From: Inonotus obliquus
Taxonomy: Eukaryota > Basidiomycota > Agaricomycetes > Hymenochaetales > Hymenochaetaceae
Assembly: GCA_032164295.1 (NCBI GenBank)
Contig: JAJHTX010000013.1
Location: forward strand, 310,001-374,000
DNA length: 64,000 nucleotides
Direction of reading: 5' to 3'
The translations under genes were made by a program, and so were the position numbers. Below the pieces are notes generated by a model, which was not told the origin of the DNA, made no database searches, and saw nothing but the letters and a program-made list of their open reading frames with translations. Each line of letters begins with the position of its first letter. The stretch's first letter is position 1. Below, in pieces: positions 10,290-22,088 of the stretch.

Positions 10290-11336
10290 AAAAAATCCTC
10301 GTCGTCGGGATTACTTTCTTCGACGACTTCTTCTTCTTGCAAACGACGAGCCGCCGCTGCTCTCGCTGCTTCCACGTCAGCGTCAGCGAACAACACCTCG
10401 CGAAGCAGTTCCTTCGCCTGCTCGGAGAGTTCGGCGACGACCGCACGAACTTGCTGTTTGGTCGTCGGCGTCGGACAATTTGCGGAAATGTGGCCTTGTT
10501 TGCCACACTGGAAACATCTCCCTTCGCGACGGAGCCGTCGAAGGATGTCCTGCATTGGTTCACCTTGGCCCCCGAAGGTAATTCCCGTTGCATCCTTTTT
10601 GTCGCCGCGCGACGGATCGACAGGGCCGACTGTTGTGGTGCCAGCGGGTGGACTTGTCGACGCGGCAGTGGTTGCGTCGGTGCCTTCTGGCTACGCAGTT
10701 GACGAACTTCGCATCAAACGTGATGGCGTACCCCTTCATCGTGTCATAGTCCGTCGGCTTTGTCGGAAGGCGGATGATCGCCGTCGCTACTTCCTCGCGG
10801 AGAGCTGCTTTGAGTTGTGGCAGTACGACGTTGACGTCCATCGTCTTGACTCCTGCCTGACTCATCGCTATCTCAAAGTTGGCGAGAAAAACGCCAGCGT
10901 CGGTGTTACCCTGACGCATACTCGTCCACCGAGCGTATGCTCGATCCTTCTCGCCTGGGTCCTTGAAGGACTGGTCGATCTTTTCGAGAAACTTCTTAAA
11001 AGAGTCGACGATCGTTATGGCTCCCTGGTCGTTTGTTATTCCGTCATAATAGTTCTGCGCCCACGTCGACGCCGTACCCTCTTTCATGTACGACAGCACG
11101 AAAGAGATCTTCTTCTTGTCATTGATGAAGATCGATTGGGTATCGTCGGCGCTAATGTACGCCAGACATTCTCGACGGAAGCGGAGGTAGTCCTTGCCTC
11201 CAGCGAAGGGCGTCGGCGGTGCGATCCCAAGATCTTTCATCGTCGACGGTTTAGGCGCTTGTCTCTGTTGTGTAGATATCGCCGCCGCGACTAGTGCGGC
11301 GAAGTCCTGGATTTGTTGGGCGGTGAGGGATGACAT
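10277..11336 (-). pseudogene. gag: gag of element 1 (frameshifted)
   Basis: Structural polyprotein that packages element RNA. The first ATG of the frame is at 11336 (MSSLTAQQIQDFAALVAA). The frame is open, without ATG, back to about 11660 and there encodes a Trp-rich block (KFESWWSPTSKSWVSW), so a longer product is possible. The capsid region reads ATPFAGG-like PPTPFAGGKDYLRF, then SYMKEGTASTWAQNYYDGI. Near 10697 the frame shifts: after FDAKFVN the next frame carries a Pro/Thr-rich linker, DATGITFGGQGEP and a CCHC zinc knuckle CFQCGKQGHISANC, ending in DEDFLVGQ and a stop at 10277-10279. One insertion or deletion near 10697 explains the shift. Confidence 0.8.
10289..10295 (-). promoter_or_regulatory. 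candidate -1 ribosomal frameshift heptamer T-TTT-TTG
   Basis: Three codons before the gag stop, the minus strand reads T TTT TTG in the gag frame, matching the X XXY YYZ rule for -1 slippage. Moving back one base enters a frame that stays open from there through the protease and into pol. This suits a Gag-Pol fusion made by frameshifting; no downstream structure was modelled. Confidence 0.5.
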
Positions 11337-11660
11337 TGTCGTTTGAGGGTTTGACGGGGTTCGTGTCAATCCAAAGGCGGTCGACGTCGAAGGTAAGGAC
11401 GGCGACGGGGGAGCGGGAGATTGGGGAAGCGGAGTAGGAGTGGCTGTCGGCGGTGACGGATTTCTCGGCTTCCACCTGAAAGTCTTCGTATGTTCGTCGT
11501 TATCCCACGATACCCAAGACTTGCTAGTCGGCGACCACCAAGATTCGAACTTTCTGCCTTGTTTGTCGGTGACGGTGACCTCGTCGTTTTCGTTAACCAC
11601 GGAGTTGGAGGGAAGCGCCGCTAACTGTTCTTGTGTGAGCGGCAGTTTGTCAGCGTCGAC

Positions 11661-12240
11661 GGGTCAGAGGCGTCCACAACTCGTAGATGCGGACGGTCGG
11701 GACCCAGGTGATGAGGGCGTGATGGAAATGTCCGACGTTCTCAAGGTAGACACCGATTTCGAAGGGAACAAGGTGATCGTGATCGTCGAGGTAATAACCA
11801 ACGACCGCGTAGGTAGGGTAACACTCGAGAAACCCGATATACTCACGGAGGGAACGTGGTACACCGGACATGCAACGTCGATCGACTCGACGTTCAGATG
11901 GCACGTGAACTCTCACGTCGTCTCAGGGGGTTCAGCAACACTTCGACAAACGACTTTCCAACGAAACGTATCCGCTAGACACTACTGGGCTTTCTTGCCG
12001 CAAGCGACAACCGACGGTAGCGTTGTCAGAGAGAGGTGTCTAAGTCAAACGTCGAGTAAGGACGTGGGACGACACTTCACCGACAATAGGTATATGATCG
12101 TCTCAGGGGTCTGACGACTATCCACTGACCAACGTCGACAACGAGAGAAACAGAGGTGGAACGGAGGATGTCAGAGACACGTACGAGTTTGTTGTTTTAA
12201 CGTCGACAACAACGACACGAGTAAAGAGACTCTCTTGTTA
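11661..12240 (-). other. 5' leader of element 1
   Basis: Sequence between the 5' LTR and the gag frame. It is rich in CGTCG motifs like the rest of the element. The primer-binding site should be directly next to the LTR (minus strand, below 12240), but I could not match it to a specific tRNA. Confidence 0.4.
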
Positions 12241-12764
12241 TGTTACACTCTGCGCTGTCAGAGACGTCGATCCGCAGATCAGAGACGTCGACGGCTGCAA
12301 AAGAACGAGCTACCACTTAATCACAAAAGACACGAGGTCTGCGACGTAGGTGATAGTACTAGATTAGCACGTCTATATAATATACAAAGGGGATACGACT
12401 TACCTGCGACGTAGGTGATAGTACTAGAACAAGAGAGTGGGGAAGCGATCACTCTCAGGTCCAGCCTTATATACACAAACGTCGTGGGAAAGCGTTACCT
12501 AAACTGTACAGTATAAACAAGGGTAAACAGAGACGCTTTGTGCAAATTGCATTTTGCACAAAGCATAGAAGTCACATGACGGGAAAAGAAAGAATAATAA
12601 AATGGGAAAGAAGAGAAAGGGGAATGGCGGGATAAAGTTGTTATACATTGTAATTAGCTAGGCCGTTATTTATTAGGTAAGGAATGTGGATGGAAGGAAA
12701 GTAAATACGTATCGACGAATAGGAGAAAAGGCCGTATAAGGAAAATGAGAAAAACATCGTAACA
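12241..12764 (-). repeat. 5' LTR of element 1
   Basis: 524 bases, aligned with the 3' LTR from end to end with scattered differences, and carrying the same internal direct repeat and hairpin. As the element is on the minus strand, this copy would drive transcription toward lower coordinates. Confidence 0.85.
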
Positions 12765-13830
12765 GATGTACCTCACTGGTAAGTTCCCTGTCAATGAATT
12801 CCTCTGTGTTGTTTCTTTGGTATCTGAAACGCAAATTGAATAGCTTCACAGTCTCACTGGGATTTCTTCATGTAAACACCCAGTAGGCTCCAAGGGCCCC
12901 TTCATTTGCATCATTTGTAGCTGGCATCCATGCCAGATTTTGTTCCTCCTCTGTAAGTCCTGCAATCATCCTGTCCTTACTGAATTCTGATGAGAACCTT
13001 CCCAAAGTAGTCAAGGCTTTCTTAAGGAAGATCCTGAATAGGTCCTTCAGCTTAGGAAGCCATGATTCAACAATGAGTGCGTATATTGCGTTGATTGTAT
13101 CGGTACAATTCCAGGACTCATTTCCACCCAGAGTTGCTTTGACTGAGGCAGAATTGGCTGAAAGAATTACATCTGGTGAGTCGATTAATTTCTTAATGTG
13201 CTGCTGTACTTTATGAAGTAGGGGCCCCAAGTTGAGCACATTGAGTTCTTCAAGACCAGAGCTTTGGATTGCAGTGACAAATGGTACTGAGACGGCTTCA
13301 CAGTATAAGGTCATATAGGCCAGTTCAGTCAGCATTGGTAAGTCTTTTAGTCCCTCTTTGATGTTTTCTTCAAGATGATTGAGCACCGGTTTCTCCTTTG
13401 AAAATTGGATGTGCTGTATGTAGTCAACATAAAAATCCAGCCATGCTAATACTTCTGCTGCAGCATCAAGATGTGATGAATATCGCATATTTGATGTATT
13501 AGGAAATGTAATCGGGTAGCTGTACTTGCATGTAGCATAGTCATGAAAAGCATGTTGCTAGCCTGTAAACATGTGAGACTTGAGTAAGTACCTATAGAAT
13601 AGATCCTAGCTAAGTATAGGCTAACCTTTCTTATCATCCTTATAGTTAAGAAGTGCCCTTGTAAGACTGGTAAGCTTAACTCCACCTGCTTTCGAGACTT
13701 TGCAAGCACATCTTTTAACTGTGGTCTCTTCTCGAGGTCACTCATCCATGTCATCGATCAGATTGTCTATCTCTACAAGCTGGAGAACAGCTGCATTGTC
13801 CCAGTTTGCAAGTAATCAAGGTGAGACACC
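12765..13830 (-). pseudogene. TE-linked gene of an unnamed family seen in Agaricomycetes, cut by element 1
   Basis: On the minus strand a first exon (KRCACKVSKAGG..LLNYKDDKK) ends near 13634 and joins, over an intron ending ctag near 13558, to a frame beginning QHAFHDYATCKYSYPITF and running on through WLDFYVDYIQHIQF to WMPATNDANEGALGAYWVF. An in-frame TGA at 12868-12870, then the frame reopens (RNPSETVKLFNLRF..ELTSEVH) until element 1 begins at 12764. From general knowledge, the ATNDANEGALGAYR-type motif recurs in TE-rich Agaricomycete genomes, but I know no assigned function. The part upstream of 13754 (LANWDNAAVLQLVEIDNLID) also has a stop. Confidence 0.5.
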
Positions 13831-13914
13831 ATGTTTCTTCCACTCCTCATACATGGCTGAGTTACTGCCCTCTACAGCATTCAAATCTTTGTGCATACCA
13901 CACCTGTTAAGGCA

Positions 13915-14464
13915 ACACTGGTCTTACTCAACCACCACTGATGTAATCAGAGATTCAGTTCATAAGGATACTTCCTATCTTGGAAGGTCAAGTCAGAGTT
14001 CAGAGGTCTAGCTAGTCTAGAGACTAAGAGTCAAGCTGAGAGACCAGTAGCTGTATTGCACTGAAAGTACAAGAGGTCAAGCTGGAGAGTCAGGTCCCTC
14101 ATATATGAGGTTTATATAGACTACAGGCTCTTAGGCAAAGTGGGAGAGAGTGATGGAGGAAAAGTGAAAGGGCACACCAGAGTCAAGGAGACCCCTACCA
14201 GTAAGCGCAAAGTGGTACATGTACTTCAGTGGAGTGGAGTGGAGTCTGGTGGAGCAAAGTGGGGTGAGACCATATAGGCACAATGTAGGATAAATAATAG
14301 AACCATGAGAATACAATGTGGATGAGAAAAGAGCATGTGCAATGTGCAATATAAATAGCAACTGAGTTGAATAAGTAAGATTGAGTAATAAGGGATGACC
14401 AAGCAATGATGACTGTTGTAGTTTTAAGTAATTGCAGTTTGTCTAATAGAAATTCATTATAACA
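13915..14464 (-). repeat. LTR of family B, minus orientation
   Basis: 550 bases, reading TGTTAAGGCAAC..ATTATAACA on the plus strand, the inverse of the copy at 14914-15473. Flanks (ACACC and TGGAT) form no duplication, and no purine tract adjoins its 5' side, so it is a solo or rearranged copy that abuts the internal fragment of the next one. Confidence 0.75.
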
Positions 14465-14913
14465 TGGATCAAATTACCAACTTCACACTGCTTCTCGATC
14501 ATAACTTAAGACACATTGCAGACTATTATAATAACCTTCAACACCACATTGCCTTTCATCTGTACAGTAACAACATCCTTTAACAGAGAGAAAATGAAGA
14601 ACCTCTACTGATACCAAATAATGAACCACTGCCAGTACCTTTGGAACCATTCCCAAGTACTCATGCACTTGAAATAGACTACTGCAACTACTGTTCCATC
14701 TCGATACAGGAACTCATTGACTTAAGAACCCCAGACTGGATTGCCATCATACTCCAAAACTACCTGTACACAGAAACCGAGCCAGTGGATCACATTCGAT
14801 TTGACACCACACATACAGACTTCATACAAGAAATGGCTAATCTCAACTGTGTTGAATTTGAGTAAAGGAAAAGGTTAACGGTTGTGGAAAATCATCTCTT
14901 GAGAGGGGGGTAA
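14465..14913 (+). pseudogene. 3' internal fragment of a family-B LTR element
   Basis: Short frames (DQITNFTLLLDHNLRHIADY, and 14641-14865 with HALEIDYCNYCSISIQELI to ANLNCVEFE) lie just before a purine tract (gagaggggggtaa, 14901-14913) and the 14914 LTR. Position implies the end of the last coding region of the element. The same coding tail recurs at 17074-17367 on the minus strand. I do not recognise a domain. Confidence 0.45.
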
Positions 14914-15473
14914 TGTTACAATGAATTTCTATTAGGCAAACTGCAATTACTTAAGAATTCAACAGTCATCATTGCTTGGTCATCCCTTATTACTCAATCT
15001 TGCTAATTCAACTCAGTTGCTATTTATATTGCACATTGCACATGCTCTTTTCTCATCCACATTGTATTCTCATGGTTCTATTATTTATCCTACATTGTGC
15101 CTATATGGTCTCGCCCCACTTTGCTCCACCAGACTCCACTCCACTCCACTGAAGTACATGTACCACTTTGCGCTTACTGGTAGGGGTCTCCTTGACTCTG
15201 GTGTGCCCTTTCACTTTTCTTCCATCACTCTCTCCCACTTTGTCTAAGGGCCTGTAGTCTATATAAACCTCATGTATGAGAGACCTGGCTCCCCAGCTTG
15301 ACCTCTTGTACTTTCAGTGCAATACAGCTACTGGTCTCTCAGCTTGACTCTTAGTCTCTAGACTAGCTAGACCTCTGAACTCTGATTTGACCTTCTAAGA
15401 CAGGAAGTGTCCTTGTGAACTAGACCTCTAATTATATCATCGGTGGTTAAGTAAAATCTATGTTGCCTTAACA
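14914..15473 (+). repeat. LTR of family B, plus orientation
   Basis: 560 bases, TGTTACAATG..GCCTTAACA. It is preceded by a purine tract like a 3' LTR, yet followed by leader and gag-like sequence like a 5' LTR. That arrangement is expected from a tandem (internal-LTR-internal) recombinant. Confidence 0.8.
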
Positions 15474-15992
15474 TTAGGTCAAGCTCTCCAAGCTGCCAAC
15501 ACTTCTGTATTTAGGCCCACTATTGATCGAGGCGATGAACAGTGGTGAAAGCTCTCTAGAGAGGCCAAGTGGGACAAAGAAAGGAAGGCCTATTATTTGG
15601 CCTACAAAGGAAAGAAATATCAACTGTTCTACAAGGAACAAGAAGGAAGGTGGAAAGTATACGATCTACGACCAAAACCAGAAAAATCAATACCCGAACT
15701 ACTGAAACAAATAGCTGCATCTTCAAGTTTTGGACGATTCTCTGTAGCTGACGAAGACTCCAACGAAGAATCAAGCAAAGACACTAAGTCATCAGAAAAA
15801 CAGGAAGAAACCTCTGAAGAGACTTGAAGTAAACCTACACAGGTATCAGGACAGAAAATAAAACCAAATCAGATACCGACACCAAATACAATCATGCAAT
15901 CCACTGCGACCCAAGCACTTGTCATTTTCAACTCTTTCATCAATCCAGGAGGAGGAGGAGGAGGACCAGGAGGAGCGCTAGGAGAAGCACCA
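15474..15992 (+). pseudogene. gag: leader and gag start of a family-B element (truncated)
   Basis: A frame from about 15555 to 15827 encodes KWDKERKAYYLAYKGKKY, KEQEGRWKVYDLRPKPEK and an acidic Ser/Glu tail. Then comes MQSTATQALVIFNSF with a Gly-rich run, which resembles the N-terminal part of a gag. A Trp-containing block before the gag body recalls the one upstream of the first ATG in element 1. The sequence is cut at 15993 by an LTR of the element 2 family. Confidence 0.45.
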
Positions 15993-16512
15993 TGTTAGTG
16001 ATGCACTTAGGCCAGCTCACAATAGAGGGCCAGGCTACACTAACTTGATCAGAGAGGTTAGAGAGAAGAGATGAGAGTGAGCTTGAATGACACTAGCTAG
16101 TGTATTGACAAGGTTGAAACTGGGGAATACAGGTGAACGCGCCTCCTACTTATATCCTGAGAGCATATGAACTACCTACTATTTATATACAAGTCATGGA
16201 ATAAGATAGAACATCATAGAATGTCCCCGGAATCTTCTGGAACGGACTAAGGTCAGATGATAGAAAGGAATTAGTAAGGAAGAACTATTAGTAATAGGAT
16301 CATAGTAAGCATGATTAGTAAATAAGATGGTGCTGTAAGCAAAGAGGTAGATAAAAAGAAGAAGAAATAAAGTGTTCATAACATCACACCCCCGTTTAAG
16401 GCAATCATCTCGATTGCTTCAAGATGGTTTAGTAAACTGGAAGAGAGGTCGGAAACAGAGAGAGTTGAAGATGGTGGTATCAAGAGGTCAGAGTGCACCA
16501 GGATTGTGTGTA
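15993..16512 (-). mobile_element. 3' LTR plus pol tail of an element-2-family copy
   Basis: The LTR spans 15993-16383 (TGTTAGTGATGC..TTCATAACA). A C-rich purine-tract complement follows, then about 120 bases matching the end of the element 2 pol gene. The copy is cut at 16513 by a family-B LTR, so it is a truncated minus-strand element. Confidence 0.75.
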
Positions 16513-17367
16513 TGTTAAGACAATACAGGTCTTACTCAATCACTGATGATATAATCAGAGGTCTAGTTCACAAGAACACTTCCTGTCTTGAAAGGTCGCA
16601 TCAGAGTTCAGAGGTTCAGTCAGCCTGAAAAGCTTAGAGTCAAGTTGAGAGACCAGTAGCTGTATTGCACTAAAGGTACAAGAGGTCAAGCTGAGGAGTC
16701 AGGTCTCTCATACATGGAGTTTATATAGACTACAGGCCCTGGGGCAAAGTGGGAGAGAGAGATGGGGAAAAAGTGAGAGGGCAAACCAGAGTCAGGAAGA
16801 CCCCACCTGTAAGCGCAAAGTGGTACATGTGCTCTAGTGGAGTGGAGTGGAGTCTGGTGGAGCAAAGTGGAGTGAGACCATGTAGGGCACAATGTAGGAT
16901 AAATAATAGAACCAAGAGAACACAAAGTGAATGAGAAATAGCATGTGCAATGTGCGATATAAATAAAGGCTGAGTTGAATCAGCATGAATGAGTAATAAC
17001 AGATGACCAAGCTATAATGACTGTTGAAGTCTTAAGTAATCACAGTTTTGCCTTATAGAATTTCATTGTAACATTACCCCCCTCTTAAGAGACGGTTTTC
17101 CATAACCATTAACCTTTTTCTTCACTCGAACTCAACACGGTTGAGGTCCATCATTTCCTGTACGAATTCTGTGCGTGTGGTGTCAAACCGAATGCGATCC
17201 ACTGGTTCAGTTTCTGTGTACAGGTAGCTCTGGAGTATGATGGCGATCCAGTCAGGGGTTCCTAAGTCAATGAGTTCCTACACCGAGATAGAACGATAGT
17301 CGCAGTGGTCCGTTTCAAGTATGTGAATACTTAGGAATGGTTCCAAGAATGTTGGCAGTAGTTTGTT
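16513..17367 (-). mobile_element. 3' LTR and internal tail of a family-B element
   Basis: LTR at 16513-17073 (561 bases, TGTTAAGAC..CATTGTAACA), then the purine-tract complement ttacccccctct and an internal tail that reads, on the minus strand, like the 14641-14865 coding tail. It is interrupted at 17368 by a family-G LTR. Confidence 0.7.
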
Positions 17368-17759
17368 AAATGTGCGAGATCACGTCTGGTACCGAAATAC
17401 CGAGACGAGGGGTGTATAGTTTTAAGTGGGAGAGGGCTAATACGTGCCGGTACTTAACCAGTACGGTCATAGTACTTGTTGTCTATGAAAAGGGGGAGTT
17501 AATGGATAGGCTGGAATTGAAGGGTATGTGATTCTGGTACAAAAAGGACAGGTCAGAACGTGGGAAAAACCTTGGTATAGGGTGTTACAAGGGAGAACGT
17601 AGCAAAACAAAAGTCTAATACTGTGGGAAAAATCTCGGTACAGGTCGGTACAGAAGCAAAGGGGTCGGTATGAGGAGGTATGTTGTCAAATGAAAAGGTC
17701 AGTACAAAAACAAAAGGGTGATGTGCAGAATACAAAGGATAACAAAAGGTCAGTACAGG
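17368..17759 (-). repeat. family-G LTR, truncated copy G1
   Basis: Starts AAATGTGCGAGATC, the inverse of the G 3' end, and has the GGTACCG-rich body with GTGGGAAAAA blocks. It stops where the LTR of element 2 begins at 17760. Confidence 0.7.
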
Positions 17760-18156
17760 TGTCAGCGACGCACTTAGGCCAGCTCACAATAGAGAGCCAG
17801 GCTACACTAACTTGATCAGAGAGAGTAGAGGGAAGAGAGAAGAGTAAGCTTGAACGACACTAGCCGGTGTATTGATAAGGTCGAAACTGGGGAATACAGA
17901 TGAATGCGCCTCCTACTTATACCCTGAGAGCACGTGAACTATCTACTATCTATATATAAGTCATAGAATAAGATAGAACATCATAGAATGTCCTCGGAAT
18001 CTTCCGGAACGGACTAAGGTCAGATGACAGAAAGGAATTAGTAAGAAAGGGTTATTAGTAATAGAATTGTAGTAAGCATGATTAGTAAAAGAGATGGTTA
18101 TGTAAGCAAAGAAGAAAGGGAAAAAAGGAGAAGAAGAAATAAAAGTGTTCATGACA
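17760..18156 (-). repeat. LTR of element 2
   Basis: Matches 15993-16383 and, inverted, 30820-31210. A TATA-like tataagtagg (minus strand) lies near 17917-17926. Ends are TG..CA with short inverted termini. Confidence 0.8.
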
Positions 18157-18196
18157 TCACCCCCCCCCCCCGTTTAAGGCAATCGTCTTAATTGCT

Positions 18197-21100
18197 TCAG
18201 GATGGTTCAGTGAACTGGAAGAGAGGTCGGAAACGGAGAGAGTTGAATATAGTGGTATCAAGCGGTCGGGGTGCACCGGGGTTGTGGGTGTAGAAATCGC
18301 GAATGGCCTCCTTTGCATGCATTAGGTTTTCAACTAGTTCCCAAGTAGATTGTTCTGCGGAATAGCCCTTCCAATGCACTAAGAATTTTCACTTATCTCG
18401 TTGGACCTTGACATCGACCACTTGTTCCACTTCGTATTCGGTAGTTCCTTCAACTATCTCAGGTGGAGGTGGCGGTTCTTGCTGTTGTCCCGAATACTTT
18501 GGTTTATGGTAAGGCGAGAGTAACACTTCATTGAAGACAGGGTGTATTTGTCCCTGCCAAGTCTGAGGTAACTGTAGTTCGTAGGCTGAGGCTCCAACTT
18601 TCTTGATAACCTTAAAGAGTCTATAACGTTTTTCTAACAACTTCTTCATGGGACGTAGGGGAGTTAGATTGGTGTTTTCGAGCATCACCTGATCTCCTAG
18701 TTGATACTCGATGGACTATCTCTTGCTTCGGTCATAGAACCTCTTTATGGTAGCCGCTGCCTTCTTCAATGCTGCCTCTGTTTCCGTCCTTATTCATTCC
18801 ATTCTCTTTGCAAATTGGTCGACTGATTCATTTGTCACTTCTCGTCTAGGATGTGTGCTCTTGTTGGGGTGTCTGCCATGATTAACAAAGAATGGCGACA
18901 TGCCCGTGGACAATTGTTCCCGGTCATTGTAACTGAATTCAGCCAGTGCTAACCAATCTGCCCAGTCCGTCTGATGGTGATTGACGAAGATGCGAAGATA
19001 TTGTTCAATTTCTTGATTAATCCTCTCCGTTTGTCCATCCGTCTGAGGGTGATAAACTATGGACGGGTTGCCCGTTATTCCTAGGAGTTTGTAGAGATCC
19101 TTCATGAAGCTAGATCCGAACTGAGGACCCCGGTCGCTGATAACCTTTTCAGGAATACCATGAAGTTTGAATACATGATCGTGTAATGTTCGAGCAATGC
19201 CTTCTGAAGTTACTTCTATTATTGTCGGTATGGCATGGACTTGTTTACTAAATCGATCGATAATTACACAGATGGCATTGTATCCTTGCGATTCGGGTAA
19301 CTCTCCAATTAGGTCTATGGAGATCACCTTCCATGGTTCCGTTGGTATTTTGTTTGGTACCAGTGGGGCTGCCGGTTTGACTCGACGAGGTTTCATTCTT
19401 TGACAGGTGTCGCATCCTGTTATGTATTCTCGAACATTATGTTGGATTCCTGGCCACCAGTAGTTCTGTGTAATTAATTCCTGGGTTTTGTATCTCCCTG
19501 GATGTCCTGCTAGTGGGGAATTGTGATGTTGGCATATGATGTCTTCACACAATTGTTTGTCTTTGGGGATGTAGATGCGATTCTGCCATGTTACTATGTC
19601 CGTCTCATTCTCAGTCCAGTCCTTCTCTCCAGTCTGCAGTGCTTTCTCTACTTGGTGGTCTCGGTTCTTGCTGGCATGTTTAATCCTCTGCAATAGTTTG
19701 ACATCATCCGTACTGATGGCTGTCTCTAGTTCATTGACAAACCATTCAGATTTTAGTAAAATGAGGTCAGTATTGTCGTTCTCCCCCCTCTCATGTCCTG
19801 CTCATCTCGAGAGGAGGTCGGCTTTTGTCATTTCGCAACCTGGTTTATGAATGAGGACGAAGTCATATTCTATAAGTTCGGTGAGCCAGCGGACTTGATG
19901 ATAATTGAGCTTATGGGGCTTTTTGAAGTACTGGAGGTTAAGGTGATCTGTCCAGATTTCAAAGGTGTGTCAAGCTCCCAGAAGGTATTGGCGCCACTCC
20001 CGAAGTGCCTCCATGATTGCCAGAAACTCTTGGTTGTAGATCTCATAATTGCGTTCTGTTAAGGATAATGCTTGAGATCGATATGCAATAGGCCGCCATT
20101 TTCTGTCAATTAGTTGAGAAAGTACCGCTCCGTTTGCAAAGTTAGACAAGTCTGCTTCAACATGAAACTGGCCATTATCAGTAGGGACTGCTAGTACTGG
20201 TTCCTTTGTAATAGCATGTTCCAGTTGGTCGAATGCTTCTTGTTCCTCTTTACTCCATTTCCAATCGGCATTGCCAGTAAGGACATGTAGCGGCTTTGCA
20301 ATTCCACTAAAGCCTCTGATGAACCTGCAGTAGTAATTGATGAAGCTGATAAACTGTTGTAGTTCTTTCTTGTTCTTTGGTACCAGTCATTCTTGTACCA
20401 CAGCTACTTTTCAAGGATCCATGCGTACTTCACCATTTCCTATGATGTATCCCAGGTATTCTATAGTTGGTTGAGAGAACGAACACTTCTTGTATTGTAG
20501 ATAGAGTTTGTGTTGTCTTAATACCTGACGGACCTTCCGCACTAAGGTGTCATGATGATTTTGGTCTTCCGCAAATATGAGGATGTCATCCAAGTATATA
20601 ACAATGTTTCCTTCATTGATTAAGTCTTGGAAGATCTCGTTCATGAATCCTTGGAAAGTAGCAGGTGAGTTCGTGAGTCCGAAGAACATCACTGTAGGTT
20701 CAAATAGTCCTTAATTGGTCCTGAAAGCAGCCTTCCATTCGTCTCCCTCCTTGATGTGTATGTTGTTGCATCCCCAATGTATGTCAAGCTTGGTGAAGTG
20801 TTTGGCATGCTGTGTAGCGTCTATAAGTTCCTATATTAGTGGAAGTGGGTATTTGTTTTTAACTGTGGCTTCGTTTCGCTTCTGATAGTCTTGCACAGGT
20901 CTCAGTTTCCTATCTTTTTTCTTGATAAAGAAGAAGGGAGATGCCATTGGGGATTTCGAAGGGCGAATGCAGCCATTACGGAGGTTTTCTTCAAGAAACT
21001 CATCTAGTGCTAGTTGCTCATTTCGGGTTAGTAGGTAGATCTTGTAATCGGTGGGTTTGAATCCTGGTGTGAGCTCGATAGCGTGATCCCATGAGCGACG

Positions 21101-21745
21101 TTCCAGTAGTTGATCAAATTCCTCTGCACTAAACACATCTTCAAATTCTTTAACAAAAAGCTAGTTTATAGTAGCAGAGTCAACCTGACAAGTTTCATAG
21201 TACAATGTGAAGAATATCCTGTCCGTCTCTTCCAGTTCCTCTGTCGGCAACGGTTCTTTATCGTCATCCTTATCAATGTCTTTCTGGTGATGGATATATC
21301 CGCAGCTTTCAGGACAGCAATCAAAAGTGATCGACTGATTCTTCCAGTCAATGCTGGGGTTATGTAACTTTAATCATTCATATCCAATAAAAACATTGAT
21401 CTTGCCTAGATTAGTGACTGCAAAATTGATGAGCTCCGAATGGTCTTTAACAGTCATATGCATCCTAACAAAACTAGTGATTATACCTGACTTGTTCAGT
21501 GTTCTATCAGCATTGTAAACAGGAATCAGTAACGGTGTCTTCCGTGTTTCAATTTCATGTTCCTTAACAAATGCTTGACTTATGCAGGAGCCGGTACAAC
21601 CGCTGTCTAATAGGGCTGACATTCGAACCTGGATTCCATTGTCCATAGTTCGAAGCATTACAGGGAATGTAAGTTGCTGTCCCTGACTGCCTCGAACAAA
21701 TCGTTTAGATGCAGCCAATTGCTGCACTGCTGCTTCAGCTTCCAC
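18197..21745 (-). pseudogene. pol: pol of element 2: protease to chromodomain
   Basis: Several frames separated by stops and frameshifts together cover a whole pol. Protease (ALLDSGCTGSCIS) is at 21745-21374, RT with VIYLDDILIF at 21136-20411, RNase H (HVEADLSNFANGAVL, Asp kept) at about 20200-19750, integrase at 19693-18794 with HHCC (HHNSPLAGHPG..CDTCQRMK), DDE positions in IDLIGELPES, SDRGPQF and the QTERINQE helix, and a chromodomain ending in FTEPS at 18197. The integrase core is intact, so this copy decayed mainly through frame breaks. Confidence 0.8.
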
Positions 21746-21905
21746 AGGGCTTAGTTTTCAAAGATTCTGTACGAGTCCTTCACTTATTTTACTGTACCTC
21801 TGTTTTCACATCCACAGCTTTAGGACCATCTGGGTCTCACTCAATGAGTCTTCTCTGATTTGCCTCACTACCCAAGGGGCAGTGTGGCTTAGGTAACAAA
21901 TCTCT

Positions 21906-22088
21906 TTTTTTTTAAAAAAAATGTATTTATTATGTGCATCAGTAATTCTAGTTACAAGTGCGCAGCAGACTAAATCTACGTGGTGGTGGGAACTCTAAGA
22001 GTGGTGAGGTAAGAAAAGCAGAGAGTAAGGTAGTAGTATAGTGCTCTAAAGAAAGGACTAAATGGCGCGACACTGGGAAGGTGGGGGA
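21906..22088 (-). mobile_element. 183-base retroposed insert with poly(A) end (SINE-like or processed RNA)
   Basis: The 13-base sequence GTAACAAATCTCT occurs at 21893-21905 and again at 22089-22101. Between them, read on the minus strand, lies a non-coding segment that ends in AATAAATACATTTTTTTT and an A-run. Long target duplications plus a terminal A-run are the marks of LINE-machinery retroposition. The other end (ctcccccacc..) shows no clear tRNA promoter boxes, so source RNA is unknown. Confidence 0.65.

Larger units (their letters stand above)
6142..12764 (-). mobile_element. element 1: Ty3/gypsy chromovirus with two LTRs
   Basis: LTRs at 6142-6664 and 12241-12764 both start TGTTAC and end GTAACA on the plus strand and are very similar along their whole length. 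A C-run (6666-6674), the purine tract of the minus-strand element, adjoins the left LTR. Internal order on the minus strand is leader, gag, protease, reverse transcriptase, RNase H, integrase, chromodomain, as in chromoviruses. Flanks (ATAGA left, GATGT right) do not form a 5-base duplication, which suggests later rearrangement. The element entered an older TE-linked gene on its right side. Damage includes a gag frameshift, a stop in pol and changed catalytic residues, so it is no longer autonomous. Confidence 0.9.

Noticed and set aside
10133..11294. Plus-strand frames of 189 and 278 residues opposite element 1 gag
   Set aside because: They are the antisense of gag, with Arg/Val-rich composition typical of shadow frames.
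14131..15247. Identical 91-residue frames at 14131-14406 and 14972-15247
   Set aside because: They lie wholly inside the inverted family-B LTRs; identity reflects LTR duplication, not a gene.
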